This document shows positions 1-15,003 of a stretch of DNA of 63,974 nucleotides, piece by piece. The stretch covers positions 17,998-81,971 of the forward strand of contig JBNGIO010006040.1 of assembly GCA_049999805.1 (NCBI GenBank), read 5' to 3'. This DNA is from Folioceros fuciformis (lineage: Eukaryota; Anthocerotophyta; Anthocerotopsida; Anthocerotales). The translations under genes and the position numbers were made by a program. Every line of letters begins with the position of its first letter. The stretch's first letter is position 1. Under the pieces are notes generated by a model. That model did not search any database and was not told where the DNA came from. It saw nothing but the letters and a program-made list of their open reading frames with translations.

Positions 1-379
1 TACCAAAGGGGACACTCTCTCACTATACATTTTTTAATGGTTTCCCATGGGGTATCTAGTCGAATATATCCTTTTGATGCCTATATTTTTCCTGTTCCTT
101 TTTGTAAACCAACGAAACCAGACGCCGCACCAAAGGGGACATGGCTCAACCGCTACAACCCGTTTTGGGCTTAATGGCAGGCAGCCTTAGGGCAGAAGCC
201 TAAACACCCCCCTTAACCATAGGTGGGGGCGTGCCCGTGCTTGGGCAAGACATGCTTGCAAAGTGCAAGCATGTCCGGTTTGGTTTTGACTCTCAAACTC
301 GCATACGCGCCAAAGCGGACGCATAACCCGTGTGTTTGTAAAAAAACCTAGAGAGAGAGAGTGGCGTGTCCCTTTGGTA
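1..379. mobile_element. MITE-like element with terminal inverted repeats
   Basis: The segment opens with taccaaaggggacac and closes at about 366-379 with gtgtccctttggta, its inverted copy apart from one G. The inverted match extends inward through a CT/GA-rich stretch. Related words occur inside (caccaaaggggacatgg near 128 and cgccaaagcggacg near 308). No coding capacity is visible, which fits a non-autonomous DNA element. The left end coincides with the window edge, so any target-site duplication on that side is not visible. The superfamily cannot be assigned from this. Confidence 0.5.
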
Positions 380-399
380 TGCCATAGTTATGTCATGAA

Positions 400-497
400 G
401 GGGTTCAACAAACTTGTTCATGACATACTCCTTGATGGACGTAGCAAACCCCTTCAACAAACTTGTTCATGAAATACTCCTTGATGGACGTAGCAAA
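400..497. repeat. Tandem duplication of a 49-bp unit
   Basis: Two adjacent copies of ttcaacaaacttgttcatga followed by a shared ~25-bp tail start at about 404 and 453. They differ at one or two positions. The pair lies just outside the inverted-repeat element at 1-379. No function is apparent. Confidence 0.8.
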
Positions 498-3400
498 TTA
501 TGAGGCAGGAACTACTGAAATCATACCTCAACAGATTTTCCACTCCCAATCTCCACCCAGGTTATCACCATTTCCTGGTGTTGTGCACTGGTGCACTCGT
601 CTTCCTTGCCGCAGGTTCTGGGAACATACGTACCTCCAACTCAAAGATGCTGTCGTGTCTGTCCGTTGAAATTCTTACCCCTGTGTTGTTTGCGCTTTGA
701 ATTCCTTGTCATTGTATTGCTGCATTACCACATACGTCCACTCTCAAATAACAGCCATGCCATAGAACTGTGAGATGCAACGACTTCCAATCTGTGTTAT
801 TGGAGTCAGGTTCAACCCTAAGTGTGCTGTGTCGGGGTATCCTTCTACAAGGAGAGGGGCCTGGCCTCCTGCCGCTTTGGTCGCTTTCACCTCTAGTTCC
901 AATAAACCGTTCCCTTCTTGTCCTCTCCCCACTTTCTCTCCCCCTCAAATGAAGTGAGTGAACCATCTGCTGAGAAACTCTCGAAGTTGTAGGCTTACTT
1001 GCCTTGAAAGTGGTGCACTTTCTTACCCTCTAGAGTCCGACTGATGACTTTCCCCTGGCAGCGTGTCCTGCAAATCCATTCACTCCGGGCACTACCGCGT
1101 CGTTAGGATACAGAAGCAAGCCATAACGGACTCTGAGGAAGTGAATGTTTGTGTAGGAACTTGATACTCCTCAGTAGCCAGGGGTTTGTGCAACAGTGGA
1201 ACACTGAAAAATGGCTTTCTATGAGGTTGCGATTCACGGTGGGTCTTCTTGACAATGCGAACTGCAAGGCTTGTTGATTGCCTGTTGTGATCTGGATCAC
1301 TGATGTCTTCCTTCGGGTAAGGGGGTGTTGCAAGTTTTTTTATGGAGAAAGGGACGTGTAGGAGGAGGAGGTCGCTGGTGACGATGAATAGAGTTGTGCA
1401 ACTTGTTCGAAGAAGAGCCTACACATAAGAAGAGTTTGCACGGATATACGGCTGGTGAAGGAACTCCAAGTTGCAGGGACGCTTGTGGAACATATGGAGA
1501 TGTTGGGGGAGGAGGAGGGAAAGTGTGTCTTCAGATATAGAATTAGAATAACTGCTACCTGCCACTCAAGATTGTCAATTTCTTCAAGAGCTTACACTTT
1601 TTAGAGATGACTCGTTGTTCTAGTGGCCAATCAAATGTGCATGAGAGAGGTCATGGCCCCAGGGCAATAGGAACTGCTCCCAGCCGTCTCTCGTAATCAC
1701 ATTGCCAATCCAAAAAAAAGTATTGTAGGGAAAGAATAAGAGAAGGGGAGAGAGGAGAGTAGCCATCACACCAACCACTAGACGACGCTTTCTCACTGCC
1801 ATGACGCAGGTCAGGAAGAACCAGACACCCTGCACGGAGAATCGACGAGCAAGGATCAATCGAGAGGCGCCAGCACACCATCGACACATTTGTGAATGGA
1901 GGCAGAAGCCAGTTTCCTATCGGCCGGCAGCCCGCCATCGCAGACAGCCCCCTCATACCCGGCAGGCACCACAGAATACTGGAGCGGTGTGATGAAAGGG
2001 ATTCAGCCGCCGGGCAATGCGAGCAGCCATCCGGCGAGCTATGTGTGAACGCAGCTATGTTCATGGCACAACCTTCCTACGTATACGGACAGTATATGTA
2101 TAGGTATACTGCACGTCCAAGAAATGCGGGGTATAGATATGCGTACAAGCCGTCAGTACTGTGTCTGTAGGTAGCATGGTTTCCTCCCCGAGGAATCCAC
2201 AGAACGAATTGTCACATCGCGCACCGCGATCTGGAGCACTGTACGCCGAGAGGTCAAGCCATTTCTTTGCACAGGACAGACCCGCAGGTCTGCTGTGATC
2301 GCCACTCCAGGGCTCGAATGTAGACAGACAGCTGCCCAGACAGTTGTTGCCTCAGGCGTGTCTCGGCCTGGGACATTTCTGTTTAGTCACCTCACCCACT
2401 TTGCTCCTGGAAGATCTGCCTCAGCAGCACTATCAGGGCAGTCTTCGAGCACATCAGTTTCCGTGGGTGGGGTGGATTTCTCCAGTGATACGTACATATC
2501 AAATCATGCTGTATCTTTCATGCTTTCTGTTGTAACTCTGTTTGTCATTATGTGGGGCTCGGAGCTTTCCTGTACAGCAGTCTCTGTTCTCCTCATGGTT
2601 TCAGCCTAAATGTTTACCTTCGTGTAGCTGACCAGCTCGATAATGTGACTCTCAGCTTGTGACATTTCCGCGTACTAGTGCGTGCATGAATGTGGAATCC
2701 ATCGCTGTAACTTTGTCACCTGTAGCATTTGCAGGCCAGTCCTCACCGGAGTGTTGTTGAGAATTTGGTGACATGGTCTACAAGGACAAGGGTACACAGA
2801 TGTTGACGGATGGAGGTACTAGATAGGTAACCTATGGTGCCAGTGGGGGTTGCTGGAGGGTCCTTTTCTCGCATGGCAATCCAAATTGCGGATGTAGCAC
2901 GCATTGAGCGCTTGATGCAGGCATGAAGTTTCAATGGGTGTCGTTTCCCCACCCTCAAGTAGCCATAACGTCATGCCTACTTGTAACCAGCTCCAGGCTC
3001 CTAAGGACAGGGACCTCCGATCGCGAGGTCGGACATCTCCGTCCGCGTTTTGCTCTGGTTCCAGTGAGTGACTGTTGACGTCGTACTTGAAGCCAAGAGT
3101 GTCAAATGTATCCCATGGAGTGGTCCAGAGAGAGTCTAGTGCCCGCCATGAACCTGACCCTGATTCAATGCACATCTCATTTCTCCGGAGCATAGTAGCA
3201 ATGCCGTCCCTTGTGGCAACAGCCTGGATCATCTGGAGACAAAAGAGCGGCAGCGCATAGAGCCTGCGCATGCAGAGACGTGAAGCACACCTGGACGACG
3301 TCGACGCTGTCAAGCAGAACTGTAGCGCCAGCAGTACTGTTATATCCTCGGTTGGACCGATGAAGTGAGGCTGGAGGGCTGTTTCGCCTGAAGCTTTTGG

Positions 3401-3690
3401 ATGCATTGATCATTGGCCGTGTCACTGCCAGGTCCAGCCCGCACGTTTTTGCCGCTCAATTCCCCAGCTGGCTTAGTCCAGGGTCGCGGCATGCAGGTTT
3501 CCCGCGGCTGATCTTCCAAAGCTGCTGGTCGTCCGGAAGGCAGGATTCAGCAGCATACATGTAGCGGCCGCTAGTGCTGCCTCCTAACTCATCTTACACC
3601 TCTGCATTCCAGCAGGGTCCTCCAACACTTCTAGGGTCTGCACCTGCAATCACCCTGAGTTTGATACGAAGGCCATCACCTGTTGCAACG
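498..3690. other. Gene-poor stretch, no confident gene
   Basis: Only short overlapping reading frames are present and none resembles a known family. A minus-strand stretch at about 2819-3413 has exon-like composition and one plausible 58-66 bp GT-AG intron, but I could not join it into a convincing gene. The end of this stretch should hold the promoter and leader of the subtilase that starts at about 3691. Confidence 0.5.
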
Positions 3691-7101
<3,411 letters not shown>

Positions 7102-7652
7102 TAGTCAAGGTGAATGACACCAACTGGTATCCATATTCCTTTGCCTTAACTTGCGAAGGAAAGGAATACATCAACTCTGTCTGTTTGTAGTACTAGCGAA
7201 GGAAGGAATAACCCACGTATCTGTAATGTGATACTCTCTTCAGTTCAGGCTTCCTTCTTTGACAGCCATGTGTCTATGCTTTCGGCTTGAAGTGGCTGTG
7301 ACGTGCCCCTGACGAGCGAGACAACGCATTAGTGAAAAAGTGGCCTCCTGGCCATGTCATACTCTCTAGACAGTCTCTCCTTCTCAAGTTCCCATCGTAT
7401 CTAATTCCAGAATTGCCCAACATTCTTCACAAATCTGAGATCGCTTTGGAATGTCATCAGTTCAAGGCCAACAATAAGTGGCTTCACTTTCTTAGAATAT
7501 CAGACTTCTGATACACTCATAGGAAAAGGAACTGGACCTGCTCACCTCTCTGCCCTGCCCAAGAAAGCAGCTGGCCACGCAGCTGTCAGCCCTGGCCGAT
7601 CTGAAACCCTTGGTGATGGTCTAGAGTTGATTTCATGATAGCATGACAACAG
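7102..7652. other. Convergent 3' intergenic region
   Basis: This lies between the stop of the subtilase and the stop of the minus-strand transporter, so it should hold both 3' untranslated regions. No gene or notable repeat was seen. Confidence 0.5.
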
Positions 7653-9013
7653 TCAGGTGCCGTCATTCGCTCCTACAGCTTCGGGTGGTTTGTCCATCTC
7701 CTCATTTTCCTCAGGCTCCGCCCAACATGGCTGGTTGATACCCATAAAGCCAAGCAACACTGCTACACCGCCAGCAAGGTCCAAAGCACCCGGAATCCGA
7801 CCTCTCAGCGTATCAATCACCACAGCTATAGGAACCTGGATAGTTAGCCCAGCAGTTGCAGCTGTAGGACTTGTAAGCAAGACAGCCTTGGCCCATAGAT
7901 AGTCACTCAGCACGTTATCCATCAGCCCTGCCACACGAGTTAGATATAAGCACAACCATCAAAGGAAGCTGCAGGATGGACAGCGGGAAGTAACCTGTTC
8001 GGGGGCTAACCTTTTCCAATGATAAGCAGAAACTGAGACAAGGTCAGTCTGTGGAGAGGGTCCAGGCCAGTGAAGTGGAAGATGAGCACGAGTGGAAGGA
8101 AGAATATGCCATTGAAGAGGCCAAGATAACCCAAGAACAAAGACGTTGGAAGCTCAGGAAGGAGGAATTTCCGCATTAGAGTAGTGTAAACTGCATAGAG
8201 GAAAGCTGAGACCAAACAAAAGATGTCCCCCAGCACCGGATTAGGTGCATCCGTTTCACCGTCCTTCTTGGAGTCAGCAAGGCTGACTACAATAGTTCCC
8301 CCCATACATGCCAGGATACTGACAAGCTTAAGCGACGTATATTTCTCATTCAAGTATTTCAGAGATACCAAGAAGGTGAAAAGAGATGCAGTGCTGCTCA
8401 GGATAGTGTTCGACTGCAGCAAACAAATAAGCACAAAATCAGCATCGGCTTGCAAATCGGCAGCAACAGGAACAAAGGATGTGCTCTGAGCATTTTCCAC
8501 CACAAATACCGTGACACTTGTATTCTTCAGGGATTCGTTATTGGTGAGCTGAGCCAGAAACCAGAATGGACATATTATCAAGCTAACAATGGCCGTTGAC
8601 TTCCTCAATAATCCTCCGTTCGTGCTGGAATCCTCAACTTCCAACAGCGATACATCGCCCTCCTGAACAACTGCAACCTCCCTGTTCTGCTGCGCGGCTC
8701 CTTCAGCAACACGTCCCTCCTTCAACAGGTGGCTAGTATCCCTTTCTGTTGTCTCCCCTTTCCCGTGCTTGTTCCAAAACCTCTGAAAAGATTGTGCCAA
8801 ACGTTGAGCTTGAGCAGAGGACTTGAGCCACGTCCCAGTCTCCACTATCGGGATGTAGACCACAAACAGACTGTTGCATATGTACGTGATCAAGAAGGGT
8901 GATACCCCGCCTTCCACAACAGTTTGTACCACGAAGCTGGCTGTGATCCATATGAGGGCCACGGCAAGGATGTAGAGAACTCCGACAGTCCACTTCCATG
9001 TTTCCTTCTCCAT
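7653..9013 (-). CDS. EamA/SLC35F-type membrane transporter
   Basis: A multi-pass drug/metabolite transporter superfamily protein, closest by eye to the SLC35F5 group and its plant EamA relatives; the substrate is not known. Three exons join in frame: 9013-8510, 8413-8011 and 7927-7653, giving 393 residues. The N-terminus (WTVGVLYILAVALIWITASF) is the first membrane span. A polar loop follows, then NTILSSTASLFTFLVSLKYL with the LNEKYT element, GGTIVVSLADS, and a last exon with NVLSDYLWAKAVLLTSP and VPIAVVIDTLRG. The 96-nt intron 8414-8509 is a multiple of three with no stop codon, so a naive reading runs through it and adds a polar insert that interrupts the family pattern. Probably endomembrane. 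It is divergent from the DNL zinc-finger gene, with about 220 bp between starts. Confidence 0.88.
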
Positions 9014-9235
9014 CTACAACGGAAGTCCCTACCACAAGGCGATGCGGCGAGAAGATCTTGACTCCTACGACGAACCCACCTGGCCGGTGGTAATCGTCCC
9101 CAGCAGATTCTTCATCGTACTGACACGTGACCAGATTCAGAAACTGTTGCCCTGGACGCTCCTTCGCGAAACAATATTTCTGATTTCCTGATTGAGTAGG
9201 GTTTCAGACTGCCCAATTATACCGTCCAGGGTGCC

Positions 9236-9969
9236 ATGTCGCGCGGTCGAGCGTTGAGTTCGTTGCGGGCTATGTGGTTGGAACCTTCAGGACACCTCAA
9301 ATCTGGTATCTCTTTATGCCACACGCTGGACCTTGAATTATTGCCCCTTACGCGTTTGAAATCGTACTAAATCCTGTAGGGCTTCCTACGTGGTTGTCTC
9401 GATGCTGTGCCACCTGAGCAGCGGCGGTGCAGCAGGCTTTAGCCCGTCGAGGAGACAAACCACGATCCTTAGGCTTCAACTCTCTCTGGCATTCTGACTT
9501 CACACGATTGCCCTCACCTAGCAACCATGTCGCCTCCCACGGACTCGCTCACAACAGCAGCTTGGAGCCCGTAAATCAAGACGCAAATTTGGTAGTGGAG
9601 GAGAGAGGCAGCAACACAGAATTCTGCAACGAGTCTCAACGAGAAGTCCAGAACATCAAGCAGCTCGGAGACAATCAAGTTCCATCACCAAGACACGATC
9701 TGGCCATAATCTACACCTGCACTGTATGTGACACGCGGTCCGCAAAAATGATTAGCCGGTCCACGTACGAAACAGGTGTTGTGATAGTGAGGTGCCCTAG
9801 CTGTAAAAACTTGCATCTGGTGGCAGACCACAAGGGCTGGTTCGGTGAGCCTGGCACAGTAGAAGACTTTCTGGCCGAGAAAGGCATCGAGGTGAAGAAG
9901 GGCTCGGAAGACACCTACCAATTCTCGATTCAAGATCTGGCTGGATGGACTCCCAGATCCAAGGCCTAA
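9236..9969 (+). CDS. DNL-type zinc finger protein (HEP1/Zim17-like)
   Basis: Members keep organellar Hsp70 soluble in mitochondria or plastids. The zinc-binding core shows two CxxC knuckles (CTVC and CPSC) and the diagnostic HLVADHKGWF, then a conserved tail with DLAGW. The large exon has an in-frame stop at 9415 and no usable ATG before the domain, so a first exon is needed. The ATG at 9236 gives a short Arg-rich, acid-free leader (MSRGRALSSLRAMW), as expected for an organelle presequence. Splicing 9305 to 9422 (116-nt GT-AG intron) joins it in frame. The region between leader and domain is polar and unlike anything I recognise. Domain call secure; first exon inferred. Confidence 0.87.
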
Positions 9970-10655
9970 TGGGTTCAATCTGCTACAGCCAAGTTTTGTG
10001 ACTGCCTACCACAACATGGATACTCTTTCTTCATTTCATGCTTTCTCCAGTTCACGCTCTTGTTGAGTGAACATGAGTGCCGTGGCTCGGACTTGCATCA
10101 ACCGTACATACGCAACAGACATCACTGATCTGCATCTCCCCCCTATTAGGTTTTGCAGTCTTTAACCACATTGGCGTTCTTCTGTTTGCACTCTGGACAC
10201 AGTCCATCACCTAAAAGGTCACCTCAGCCAATAAGTGAGGCCGTGGCTATACCCGGGCACGTTTTGATCTCAGTGTGCATTCCAAAAGACAATTGTCATG
10301 GCCATAGGCAAGGCACGGTCCTCACTGGATTACCAGCAAATCCAGTCAATCACTGCGAGACTTGAAACCCTAAATGCGGCAACGGATCTGGTTTCATCCT
10401 GGATGGAAGTACGTGCAGTATGCCGCCTGTAGGGTTTCCAGCATCTGACCATGGTCAAGTCGTCACTGACCTGAGTCGGGGTCAACATAGAGTTAGCTTT
10501 GTGCAGCCGAGCTTGCTTGCGCCGAGAGCAACTCATGCACTACGAACTTGGAGCTTGGTGATCCGCGCTTGAAAACAGACGCTGGGCCCCGACTCTGCGC
10601 AACTGTGGGTCTGATATCGCGGATTTCAGTGAAGGGCGCCAGGCTGCTAGCAGTC
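9970..10655. other. Intergenic region upstream of LARS
   Basis: It should contain the 3' end of the DNL gene transcript and the promoter and leader of the leucyl-tRNA synthetase. No coding signal or repeat stood out. Confidence 0.5.
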
Positions 10656-13600
10656 ATGGCGCCGTCCGCGGGTCCGCCCGTGTCAACTAATTTAGAGAAC
10701 ATCAAGAGCCACGCGCGTCGTGACAAGCTGCTGGAGATTCAGGAGAAAGTGCAGAAACGATGGAGGGAGAGCAAGGTGTTTGAGGTGGATGCACCAGAGC
10801 AGCCTGATCATGTGGACAGATTTTTTGGAAATTTTCCTTACCCGTATATGAATGGCCTGCTGCATCTGGGCCACGCCTTCACAACTAGCAAGGTTGGTGC
10901 TACTCAGGTTTTTGGCTTCGCATTTGTGTTGCTGGTTGCATGTTTTGGCATGAGCTCATTCTGGTTCTGCCTTATCGGTCTAGCTGGAGTTCGCCGCAGC
11001 TTATCATCGTCTGAGGGGAGAGAGGGTGTTGCTGCCCTTTGGATTCCACTGCACGGGAATGCCAATTAAGGTGGTTTTCTGACTCTCTGGTTTGCTCCCT
11101 TAGATCTGTCTTGATGGCGACGTTCTGGCTGAGAGGTTCTGGCTGAACGCTTCTTTTTCGGTCTTGTAGGCTTGCGCTGATAGGCTGGCTCGGGAGATCA
11201 AGCAGTTTGGGTGTCCTCCCCAGTTTCCAGCTATCAGTACCGTGGATGTGAAGCCAGCGAAAGAAGAAGAGCAAGTGGAGTTAGCTGAACCGGCCAAGTT
11301 TAAGAGCAAAAAGTCCAAAGCTGCGGCTAAGACAACAGCCAAGGCAGGAGTTGAAGTTTATCAGTGGAATATTATGCAGTCACTTGGGTTGAAAGATGAC
11401 GAGATTCCCAAGTTTGCCAATCCCTTGTACTGGCTCGAGTATTTCCCTCCTCAGGCGAAGCAGGACTTGGAAGCATTTGGGCTGGGTTGTGACTGGCGGC
11501 GATCTTTTATTACTACGGATGTAAACCCGTTCTATGACTCTTTTGTTCGGTGGCACCTTCAGACACTGAAGAATCAGGGAAGAGTTGTGAAGGATACCCG
11601 TTATGCAATTTATTCTCCACTGGACGAACAGCCATGCGCTGACCATGATAGGTCCTCGGGGGAGGGAGTACAGCCTCAGGAATACACCCTTATTAAGATG
11701 GAAGTCCTACCGCCGCTTACAGGGAAACTGAAAGCCTTGGAGGGGCGAAGGGTTTTTTTAGCGGCAGCTACTTTACGTCCAGAAACTATGTACGGACAGA
11801 CCAATGCGTGGGTGCTGCCTGATGGCAAATATGGAGCGTTTGAGGTCAACGAGTCAGACGTGTTTGTGGTCACTGCAAGATCTGCTTTGAACCTTGCTTA
11901 CCAGAACCTCTCAAGGGTTCCAGAGCAGCCCACGTGCCTTCTGGATTTGGTAGGACAGGATTTGATTGGGCTGCCCTTGAAATCACCACTCACATCCTTT
12001 CCCGTAATATATGCTCTTCCCATGCTCACCATTCTTACAGACAAAGGAACCGGTGTGGTGACAAGTGTGCCTAGTGATGCGCCTGATGACTACATGGCAT
12101 TGTCGGATCTGAAGTCGAAGCCTGGACTGCGTCAGAAGTTTGGGGTAAAGGATGAGTGGGTCCTCCCTTTTGATCTGATACCTATCATTAACATTCCAGG
12201 TTTTGGGGACAAGGCTGCAGAAAAGACTTGCTTGGATCTGAACATCAAAAGTCAAAATGAGAAGGAAAAGCTTGCAGAGGCCAAGAGGCTTACGTATCTC
12301 AAAGGATTCACGGATGGAACAATTATAATAGGTGAATATAAGGGCACCAAGGTGCAGCACGCAAAGCCCCTTATCAAGAAGATGTTGATTGAAACTGGAC
12401 AGGCTGTCGTGTACAGTGAGCCTGAGAAGAAAGTTATGTCCAGGTCTGGTGATGAGTGTGTTGTTGCTCTCACTGATCAGTGGTATTTGACATATGGGGA
12501 ACCTGAATGGAAAGAAAAGGCGGAAGCTTGCGTTGCTAGCATGGAGCTCTATCATGATGAGGCTCGACGTGGATTTGAACACACACTAGGTTGGTTGAAT
12601 CAGTGGGCTTGCTCTCGGTCTTTTGGTTTGGGAACAAGGATACCATGGGATCCACAATTTCTAGTTGAATCCCTCTCAGACTCTACCATTTATATGTCGT
12701 ACTACACTGTTGCACAATACCTTCAAGGCGGAGATCTTTATGGAAACGGTGCAGGTTTGATCGACCCTGAGCACATGACCCATGATGTTTGGGATTACCT
12801 GTTTCAAGAGGGGCCTCTGCCTGAAACGCCCATCCCTGTAGAGCTCCTTGAAAAGATGAGACGAGAGTTCCGATACTGGTATCCCTTCAATCTTCGTGTC
12901 TCTGGAAAGGACCTTGTGCAGAACCACCTGACTTTTTCGATCTACAATCATACAGCTATGTTTCCGAAGGAGAGATGGCCACTGGCATTCAGAGCTAACG
13001 GGCACCTTCTTCTGAACTCAGAGAAGATGTCTAAGTCCACAGGCAACTTCAAGACCTTGCGTGAGGCCATAGAGGAGTTCTCGTCGGATGCAACACGATT
13101 TGCTTTGGCAGATGCCGGAGACACGATGGATGATGCAAATTTCGTGTTTGAAACAGCCAATTCAGCCATTTTGAGGTTGACCAAGGAGATTACATGGATA
13201 GAAGAAGTTCTTGAAGCCGCGGAACAACTGCGATTGGGACCCGAATATAACTTTGCTGACAGGGTTTTTGAGAATGAGATCAATATTGCTATTGCTCTGA
13301 CAGAGCAAAATTACGGCTCACTGATGTTCAGAGAGGCGCTCAAGACTGGGTTCTGGGATCTGCAAGCAGCCCGTGATGAGTACAGGGTATCGTGTGGTGA
13401 TGCAGGGTTCCACAAGTCCTTAGTGCTGCGGTTTATTGACGTCCAGTCAAGACTGGTTACACCCATTTGTCCACACTATGCGGAGTATGTCTGGTCGGAG
13501 GTCCTGAAAAAGGAAGGGTTTGCGGTAACTGCCGGCTGGCCAACAGCCGAAGAAGCAGACTACACTTTGCAACGGGCCAACAAATATCTCCATGAGAGAA

Positions 13601-14127
13601 TAACGGAGTTTAGGAAAGTTTATCAAAAACAGAGTGCACCTCCGAAGAAGCAAAAGCAGGGGGGCCCGGTCGTTGTTGTTACGAAAGCAAATGCAGCCAT
13701 TGTCTTTGCTGAAGAAGAATACAAAGGCTGGCAGGCACAGTGTCTGAATCTTTTAAAGGAGCATTACGATGAGAACACTCGAACATTCGCTACAGACTCT
13801 GAGATATTGGCTCTTCTGAGAAGCAGTTCTGGGGAGCTGGCTGCGGATGCGAAGGGGTTACAAAAGCAGTGCATGCCCTTCATCAAATTTAAGAAGGATG
13901 AGACATTTGCTGTAGGTCGAGAGGCTTTGAACTTGAAGCAACCGTTTGGGGAGCTGCAAGTTTTGCAGGAGAATGCTCAACTTATCCAGAAGCAGCTTGG
14001 GCTGGACCGGATCGAAATCCTACCCTACACTGCCGTAGATGCTTTGCGACTGGCTGGACCTCAGCTTTCGATGCTGCAACAGTCGCCCCCATCTCCCGGG
14101 AAACCTGCCATCGTATTCGTAGCTTAG
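10656..14127 (+). CDS. LARS: Leucyl-tRNA synthetase, cytosolic (archaeal/eukaryotic type)
   Basis: Charges tRNA-Leu with leucine in the cytosol. Three exons join in frame: 10656-10892, 10984-11070 and 11170-14127, giving 1093 residues, the usual size for the eukaryotic enzyme. The class I HIGH signature appears as HLGH in [11 protein letters not shown] at the end of exon 1. Exon 2 encodes the [11 protein letters not shown] segment. The KMSKS loop is present near 13020 ([11 protein letters not shown]). Between them is the CP1 editing insertion, including [12 protein letters not shown] and [16 protein letters not shown]. The C-terminal extension is Lys-rich near 13625. Almost the whole protein lies in one exon of about 2.96 kb, in contrast to the finely split neighbours. 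There is no organelle-like leader, in agreement with a cytosolic enzyme. Confidence 0.98.
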
Positions 14128-14468
14128 TCGGTCAGTCTACGCCTCTTATTACTCGGTGGTTTAGGCTCTCAAGCGAGGAGCCCTGGAGAACGTTTAGATG
14201 AGGAATGAAGATCAAGCCATTATGCTTGACACGTCTGTTACGGGTCCTACATTATGTTGTTAGTCCCTGGTCGGACTGCGCATCTTTGATTGTTTTCGAT
14301 TCGTCCATTTCCAAATCTTCCGTCTCATACACCGGAGATTTGTGCAAAGTGAAAACAGCGAAGTTACCATTTTGTTTACCGGTAAGGTTCTGCGGGCTCT
14401 GAATGGTGTCTTTTGCTGACAGAGCTATAATGTAACCAGGTTTGAAGTGCTTCATTGGTGCACCAATT

Positions 14469-14750
14469 CTACATGCGGGATATGAAGCAATGCCTGATAG
14501 AATCGGGATCGCACTCTAGCTTGAGTACATCTGCGCAGCTTTGTTCAAAGTAAGCAGGAGGCCGCTTGATTTCTTCAGCGATCCGGACCATCCAGATGTT
14601 GTGTAAGCCCTTTAATGCTGCTCGATGTGGTTGGTGGTAAGCTTCACTGGCGACGACAATGGCTTCATCAATCCGTGCCGCGCTGTCGGTGGATGGCTGA
14701 TGTGGATTTGCCTTGACGGACGGCATTGGAGTTTGCGAACGTTGAACCAT
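14469..14750 (-). CDS. Small hypothetical ORF, 93 residues
   Basis: An ATG in good context at 14750 opens an uninterrupted frame to a stop at 14469. The second half reads like a folded, mostly helical protein (ARIDEAIVVASEAYHQ, LHNIWMVRIAEEI, FEQSCADVLKLE). It lies convergent to LARS and divergent from the DUF1997 gene. I do not recognise it. It could also be the last exon of a longer minus-strand gene, or chance. Expression data would decide. Confidence 0.25.
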   Translation of the reverse strand: MVQRSQTPMPSVKANPHQPSTDSAARIDEAIVVASEAYHQPHRAALKGLHNIWMVRIAEEIKRPPAYFEQSCADVLKLECDPDSIRHCFISRM

Positions 14751-15003
14751 GGAACCCCTATTTCCCTGGCGAACTGAACGGAAAATGCAAACCTCCTCGC
14801 AGGTTGTTTGATTTTGGTACTTGAGGTGAGTGTCTCTAGCTTTCCTTCAAAGCTTTCTGCAACCTGGATTTGTTTCTTCGAAATTTGAGATTGCTTTGTT
14901 GGAAAGCTGGTGAACTGCAAAGTAAGTTGATCGTTGATTGACTCGACAGATTGACACGCACAGATTCCTTAACAACTCTGCGTCACGCAAGTTTTGACAA
15001 GCT

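Noticed and set aside
2819-3413. Minus-strand stretch with exon-like composition and a possible short GT-AG intron.
   Set aside because: The possible exons could not be joined into one frame without an implausibly short second intron, and no family resemblance was found.
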